A stretch of 64,000 bases of DNA from Acidobacteriaceae bacterium KBS 146 (lineage in GTDB: Bacteria > Acidobacteriota > Terriglobia > Terriglobales > Acidobacteriaceae). Both the position numbers and the translations under genes were made by a program. Where the stretch lies: contig JHVA01000001.1 of assembly GCA_000688615.1 (NCBI GenBank), positions 2,728,001 through 2,792,000 of the forward strand, in the 5' to 3' direction. The notes below the pieces were generated by a model that worked only from the letters and a program-made list of their open reading frames with translations, searched no databases and was not told the origin of the DNA. Below, in pieces: positions 59,910 to 64,000 of this stretch (within the stretch, counting starts at the first letter, position 1; every line of letters begins with the position of its first letter).

Positions 59910-60435
59910 ACCTTCCGCCTAACTGGCGCAGAGCATAAAGATGTTCCGCCGTGTTTTTGTACTGGGTTGGGTCAAAATTTTTGCACTCGCCGCGGTCTGT
60001 TCCACTAAACAGCACTGTGCTTGCCGCAGGAGCTGCTGCACCTTCATGGGCCTTCTCTCCCCCAGCCGTCGCCTCAAGGCTCGCTCCCAGGTTCCGATAT
60101 GCCACCCATCGTCGCGCCTCGTCTGCGCTGTAACCGGCTTTCGTAACCTCATTCACCTGCTCGGCAATCGAGGGCGAAGCGATATTGTGCGTGCGCAGAA
60201 AGATTCCCAGCACCACCGCAAAGGCGCAGGCCACTCCAAAGCTGCCCAGACGCACCACCGTTCCCGCGCCATACGCAGGCTCGCCGTCTTTCGCGTTTCC
60301 GGAAAAGCCGAGCAGCGTCACCAACCCCGCCGCAATCGACCCCAGGATCACCGAAACCACTGGCGAGGCAGACAGTCCCACCAGCACCCCCACCAGCAAA
60401 CCCAACCCGCCGCCTGCAAACAATTGACCGATCAT
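59818..60435 (-). CDS. Hypothetical membrane protein upstream of the protease
   Basis: 205 residues from the ATG at 60435, with GGGGC upstream; an earlier ATG in frame adds 35 residues without support. Two or three hydrophobic stretches at the N-terminus (LFAGGGLGLLVGVLVGLSAS, VVSVILGSIAAGLVTLLGF, GVACAFAVVLGIFL) are Gly-rich. The soluble C-terminal half contains GYSADEARRWVAYRNLGAS and CKNFDPTQYKNTAEHLYALR, then DSNQQKTTLEGLHLLFCPL. No family recognised. Its last 92 bases overlap the start of the trypsin-like gene, suggesting the two work together. Confidence 0.75.
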   Translation of the reverse strand: MIGQLFAGGGLGLLVGVLVGLSASPVVSVILGSIAAGLVTLLGFSGNAKDGEPAYGAGTVVRLGSFGVACAFAVVLGIFLRTHNIASPSIAEQVNEVTKAGYSADEARRWVAYRNLGASLEATAGGEKAHEGAAAPAASTVLFSGTDRGECKNFDPTQYKNTAEHLYALRQLGGRYAAYADKIASMDSNQQKTTLEGLHLLFCPL

Positions 60436-60593
60436 ACTGCCCCGATTCTTCTGGAATCGACTGCAAAAGGCCCGGTTTTGCTTCAGGCTCTGGTTATTCA
60501 GTAGCCATGTGCTAAACAGTGTAATCTCAATGTTCCCCACGTCAACCTTCGGGTGATTACCCTCCCATCTCGTTGCCAGTATGCTTAATCCAT

Positions 60594-61181
60594 ATGCACC
60601 GCGCGCTCTCGCTCTGCATCTTTCTGCTCACCGCTTTGGTGCCCGCACAGGCCACCGAGGTCGGCATCTCCGCCCAGGCGCTGGAGCGCACCCTTACGAC
60701 TCAGCTCTTCAACACATCGGACGGTCGCTACTATCTCCGCGGCGATGCCAAATCTGCCTGCTTTGTCTACGCCGAAAAGCCGCACGTCACTTTTGCTGAA
60801 GATCGCGTTGTCGTTCATATCCACACTCGCGCCAAACTGGGCACCAGTGTTTACGGCAACTGCGTTGGGGTCTCAATTACCCGCGATGTGGACGTCTCTG
60901 TGTTGCCCGATGCACAGGGTGAGACGATCGGCTTTCGCGACGCTCGCATCGACCATCTCAGCAACTCAAGGGAGCTCAACTTTCTTCTGGTTCCCTTCCT
61001 CAGCCATCAGCTCCCACAGCAGATGAAGGTCAACGCCGCCGATCTGATGCGCCAGCTACTCAGCCGTTCGGCCGAAACCACGGGCTACGCCTTCAGCCTG
61101 ACTTCCCTCAAGATTCACTCCATGCTCGTCCAGGGAACCTTGCTCGTTCTCGACGTGGACGCCGGCATGCGAGTCAACTGA
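60594..61181 (+). CDS. Exported hypothetical protein
   Basis: 195 residues from the ATG at 60594 with a signal peptide (MHRALSLCIFLLTALVPAQA). The mature part has strands such as CFVYAEKPHVTFAEDRVVVH, CVGVSITRDVDVSVLPDAQG and FSLTSLKIHSMLVQGTLLVL, with a helical middle, giving a pattern similar to lipid-binding LEA/DUF1439-like periplasmic proteins (two-cysteine pair at ~56 and ~86), but this likeness is tentative. Its last 126 bases overlap the convergent gene on the other strand. Confidence 0.7.
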   Translation: MHRALSLCIFLLTALVPAQATEVGISAQALERTLTTQLFNTSDGRYYLRGDAKSACFVYAEKPHVTFAEDRVVVHIHTRAKLGTSVYGNCVGVSITRDVDVSVLPDAQGETIGFRDARIDHLSNSRELNFLLVPFLSHQLPQQMKVNAADLMRQLLSRSAETTGYAFSLTSLKIHSMLVQGTLLVLDVDAGMRVN

Positions 61182-62168
61182 GGCCAACGTTTTTCTCGAC
61201 ACTCTGATTCGGCCAGAGGCCAATTCCCGCACACTCTCACCCGGCAGCATCACCGGCAAAGCATCCTTCGGCGGGCTGAATCTGCCCTCAGTCAGGTAGG
61301 CGACACCGAGAACAGCGGTGAACTCCGGATAGAAGACCGCCAAAGGAACAACGTATTTCTTTGACTTCACCAGAGATTCCACAACCCCATCGACAGGATG
61401 GCTCCGCGAAATGGTCCCCGGCACCTGCGGGATAACGAAGACCGTGAACGGCACCTGCGGATTCTTATGCGCATATTTGGTCAGTGATCGTGCCACCTGT
61501 TTCGGAGTTGTCAGGCCGAAGTCACTTATCCAGCTTCTGCCAACCGCATGAGGAAAGTAGGAGTTCAGCGCTACACGGGAAAAGTCGGCACAGTTATGAA
61601 AGAAAAGGTTGAAGTGGCTTACGTTTCGCCGGTCATTGTAGTGAGCAACAAATCGCTCATCTTCCTCGCGTGCTGTCTCGAACTGGAAGCCATAGATCGT
61701 ACGGTCGTAAGAAGAGCCCGCCAGCTGGGTCCATTCGCCCTTCGGCGTCTCCACAACGCCTTCCTTTGTGATCACGTCAGGAGCGATCTTTTCCAGATGC
61801 TTTCTACGGTATGCGTCGCGCAATCTCTCCCGCAGCTCAGCATCGGCACTTTGCGGAATGTCCTCCGCGCGCTCGACGGCGTACAGATAGGGAATGAGGG
61901 GAATTGCGATCCAGTCGTAACCACCAACCTTGTGATATCTGCTGATAACAACACCCGGCTCGCCAGGGACGCACATGCGTAACCGTGTCGGAGATTCGGC
62001 GCAGATGTGGTTGAAGTAGAGTGCTCCGTGCCCGGTTGGATTAACGCTTCCAAACCCGCCGTAGGGCTCCTCCATCAAAAAAGCAACGTCGGCATGCGCT
62101 GCAGCAACACCTGGAAACAGGACGATCAGGAGCATCCACCAACATCTTTTTATAAATTCAGCCATCAT
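61056..62168 (-). CDS. Exported permuted NlpC/P60-like (DUF4105-type) protein
   Basis: 370 residues from the ATG at 62168 (an in-frame ATG at 62189 is also possible). Signal peptide: MMAEFIKRCWWMLLIVLFPG, ending near AAAHA. The mature part has the His-first, Cys-later order of circularly permuted papain-fold proteins: NPTGHGALYFNHIC, with the candidate catalytic His, and FNLFFHNCADFSRVALNSYF, with the candidate Cys. These proteins act as amidases or acyltransferases in or near the envelope; the real substrate is unknown. The last ~41 residues are encoded antisense to the neighbouring gene and look like read-through. Confidence 0.72.
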   Translation of the reverse strand: MMAEFIKRCWWMLLIVLFPGVAAAHADVAFLMEEPYGGFGSVNPTGHGALYFNHICAESPTRLRMCVPGEPGVVISRYHKVGGYDWIAIPLIPYLYAVERAEDIPQSADAELRERLRDAYRRKHLEKIAPDVITKEGVVETPKGEWTQLAGSSYDRTIYGFQFETAREEDERFVAHYNDRRNVSHFNLFFHNCADFSRVALNSYFPHAVGRSWISDFGLTTPKQVARSLTKYAHKNPQVPFTVFVIPQVPGTISRSHPVDGVVESLVKSKKYVVPLAVFYPEFTAVLGVAYLTEGRFSPPKDALPVMLPGESVRELASGRIRVSRKTLASVDSHAGVHVENEQGSLDEHGVNLEGSQAEGVARGFGRTAE

Positions 62169-62252
62169 CTTTTCAGAACCAATACGCATTGCAAAGTTGC
62201 GAAGTTCCGAACAAACCCGCTGGCTGACAAAGGCTCGAAATCTTTTTTTGCA

Positions 62253-63008
62253 CTATGTCGCTTGTCTCACTTCAAGGGAGGCAACGCGCGGAGCAATTTG
62301 CTCATCCGCTGCAAGAACCTTTTTCCCATACGGACACATCTGCAACAGCGGACACTGACTGCACTTCGGTTCGGCGAACGTGCAAAGGGTCTGACCGAGC
62401 TGCTTGATCAATTGATGATGCTCATCGAGCATCTCCGCGCTCCATGTTTCGGGAACCATTCTCATCAGGCGCTCTTCGGTCGTCGCAGCATCGGCGCGCG
62501 GAGTAAGCCCCAGCCGCTGGGTTACCCGAAGATGGTGCGAATCGACACACAATGCCCTGCGTCGCAGGGTCGAAAAGTTCACCACCGCCGCACTGGTCTT
62601 AGGCCCTACACCGGGAAACTGCTCCAGCCATGCTCGAATCTTATCGGTGCGATATCGCCCCAGAAAATCGAGCGTCAGGCTGCCGTAGCGTTGTGTAATC
62701 GCCTCAAGCGAGGCCTTGAGTTGCACAGCCTTCTGTTCGGGAAACGACACATCGCGAATCGCTTCCTCAATCTCCGCCAGTGAAGCATCCCGCAGGTTCT
62801 CCCAGGTCCCGAACCTCGCACGCAGTTGCCGCACCACTTGATACGTTGTCTCTGTTTTGGTTCGCGAAGAGAGGAGCGAGTAGATGAACTGCGAGAGCGG
62901 ATCCCATGGCTCGCGAGGCTTCTGTTCGCCGAAGTACCCCAGTAGAAGGCGATGAATCTGCGGGAGTCTGTCATCGGAATCGGCGTGATGTTTAAACAGA
63001 GAATCCAT
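62253..63008 (-). CDS. nth: Endonuclease III-type DNA glycosylase
   Basis: 251 residues. HhH-GPD fold: the helix-hairpin-helix LEQFPGVGPKTSAAVV with Lys137 in the EndoIII position, Asp156 in CVDSHHLRVTQRLGL, and the iron-sulfur loop C209-x6-C216-x2-C219-x5-C225 (CTFAEPKCSQCPLLQMC), exactly the [4Fe-4S] spacing of endonuclease III/MutY. It removes oxidised pyrimidines and nicks abasic sites in base-excision repair. VDSHH instead of VDTHV and a longer N-terminus suggest one of the divergent 'EndoIII domain' proteins rather than housekeeping Nth, so substrate preference may differ. Confidence 0.88.
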   Translation of the reverse strand: MDSLFKHHADSDDRLPQIHRLLLGYFGEQKPREPWDPLSQFIYSLLSSRTKTETTYQVVRQLRARFGTWENLRDASLAEIEEAIRDVSFPEQKAVQLKASLEAITQRYGSLTLDFLGRYRTDKIRAWLEQFPGVGPKTSAAVVNFSTLRRRALCVDSHHLRVTQRLGLTPRADAATTEERLMRMVPETWSAEMLDEHHQLIKQLGQTLCTFAEPKCSQCPLLQMCPYGKKVLAADEQIAPRVASLEVRQAT

Positions 63009-63108
63009 CTTGGGAATACAGCAGCTTTCTTCTTAAGCTTACCCGTTCGGGCGAGGAAATGCTCCACACGTAGCGATAGGATGTCCCAGACAGCGACAGC
63101 AGGAAAAT

Positions 63109-64000
63109 TTATACGTTCCGTGTCACCCCAACCTGCATCGCATCCGCCGTCTTCAGTCCCCAGGCCATGCGAGGCGTGTTATGAGCCAGACCGAAGCGGC
63201 CGTGACGATCCAGCAGAATAATCCCTCCATACCCGCCGAGCCGATGGTATAGATAACGGATTGCAGACTCCGCAGCCTCCTCGGGCGAGACTCCCGCAGC
63301 GACACGATCCACTGCCCATTTGCCCAACACCAGCTTCATAATGGGCTCGCCCCATCCCGTCAGCGAAACTGCCGCTGAAGCATCGTCCGCATAACAACCG
63401 CAACCGATCAATGAGGAATCGCCCACGCGTCCAGGAGCCTTGGAAAGAGTTCCTCCCGTGCTGGTTGCCGCTGCAATATGACCATTGCAATCCAGCGCCA
63501 CAGCCCCGACCGTATCGTGGGAGCCCAGCGGGCCGGAAAATGTTGTATCCGTCGCACCCTCGAGCTCCGCCTTCTGAAAAGCCATCAGCCTCTCGCGCTC
63601 CCGTGGAACAATGAGCTCGGTATTGTCAATCAGCCGCATGCCATGTTGCATGGCGAAACGCTCCGCCCCTGTTCCAACAAAATAAACATGGGGACTGTGG
63701 TCGAGTACCAGACGCGCTGCATGAATCGGATTCTTCAACCGCTCCACACATGCGACCCCGCCGGTACGAAGGTTCTCTCCATTCATCAGCAACGCATCCA
63801 GTTGCACCCGGCCATCCTGCGTCAGAAAAGAACCTCGCCCGGCATCGAAGGTCTCATCATCTTCCATTACCGCAACTGCCGCCTCTACTGCATCGACGGC
63901 GCTAGCCCCGCGTTCCAAAAGGGCATAGCCGGCCTCAACGGCCTTCGCAATTCCAGCCTCATGGGCTTCGATCGCATCATCCGGCATCGCCCACGCGCCG
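63109..64000 (-). CDS. Isoaspartyl peptidase/L-asparaginase (partial, 5' end outside window)
   Basis: The frame is open to the window edge: the codons before the ATG at 63987 read GAWA, matching the IHGGAW start of the family, so the true start lies beyond base 64000. An Ntn-hydrolase of plant/type III asparaginase kind: EAAVAVMEDDETFDAGRGSF, and the autocatalytic Thr in GSHDTVGAVALDCNGHIAAA, followed by TSTGGTLSKAPGRVGDSSLI and GYGGIILLDRHGRFG. It cleaves beta-aspartyl dipeptides or asparagine after self-processing into two subunits. Probably cytoplasmic, but the missing N-terminus could hold a signal peptide. Confidence 0.93.
   Translation of the reverse strand, partial: GAWAMPDDAIEAHEAGIAKAVEAGYALLERGASAVDAVEAAVAVMEDDETFDAGRGSFLTQDGRVQLDALLMNGENLRTGGVACVERLKNPIHAARLVLDHSPHVYFVGTGAERFAMQHGMRLIDNTELIVPRERERLMAFQKAELEGATDTTFSGPLGSHDTVGAVALDCNGHIAAATSTGGTLSKAPGRVGDSSLIGCGCYADDASAAVSLTGWGEPIMKLVLGKWAVDRVAAGVSPEEAAESAIRYLYHRLGGYGGIILLDRHGRFGLAHNTPRMAWGLKTADAMQVGVTRNV

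Overview
The window is about 60% GC and densely coded, with genes on both strands. It looks like a chromosomal segment from an acidobacterium, most likely family Acidobacteriaceae (Edaphobacter/Granulicella/Terriglobus type). The strongest sign is a PadR-family regulator directly followed by a 911-residue duplicated-permease protein, the 'acidobacterial duplicated orphan permease' pairing. Many exported proteins of unknown function and frequent GTG/TTG starts fit this assignment. No rRNA, tRNA, CRISPR array, integrase or insertion sequence was seen.

Layout. 1-5.4 kb: the tail of a probable threonine ammonia-lyase, an exported serine hydrolase, a DinB/VOC pair, purD and a Pro/Gln-rich YXWGXW surface protein. 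5.7-12 kb: aconitase, a small AAA-like protein without a P-loop lysine, a lipid kinase and a mercaptopyruvate sulfurtransferase. 12-16 kb: a 1338-residue secreted multidomain protein. 16-22 kb: an esterase and a sulfatase, D-Ala-D-Ala ligase, and an exported VOC protein next to a Tat-exported TIM-barrel protein. 22-27 kb: purF, purL and dut. 27-31 kb: a membrane glycosyltransferase running into a cold-shock gene, a poorly coding stretch and a LOG-family hydrolase. 31-36 kb: an M64 metallopeptidase fused to an FG-GAP-like propeller with a partner gene, then an antiporter operon. 36-44 kb: a PHP-domain protein, a cytochrome b/molybdopterin fusion with an HPP protein, the PadR/permease pair with two palindromic operators, and a GT4 glycosyltransferase. 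44-52 kb: an aminotransferase, a gamma-carbonic anhydrase, rpsU, zinc-ribbon and MBL proteins, and purE-purK. 51-64 kb: a LigD-type polymerase with an extra domain, a papain-like/esterase fusion protein, lipocalin, methyltransferase, TrxC, a trypsin-like protease, a permuted NlpC/P60-like protein, endonuclease III, and an isoaspartyl peptidase cut off by the window end.

How genes work together. Five purine genes (purD, purL-purF, purE-purK) lie at three separate loci among unrelated genes. Translational coupling by 1-4 base overlaps is common: the VOC/DinB pair, purL/purF, purE/purK, the 167-residue membrane protein/antiporter, and the molybdopterin fusion/HPP pair. Accessory interest is concentrated in unusual domain fusions: papain-like plus esterase, M64 plus propeller, the large secreted protein, and the LigD extension. 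I see no complete defence island or secretion locus, and functions for the unusual proteins are inferred from motifs only.
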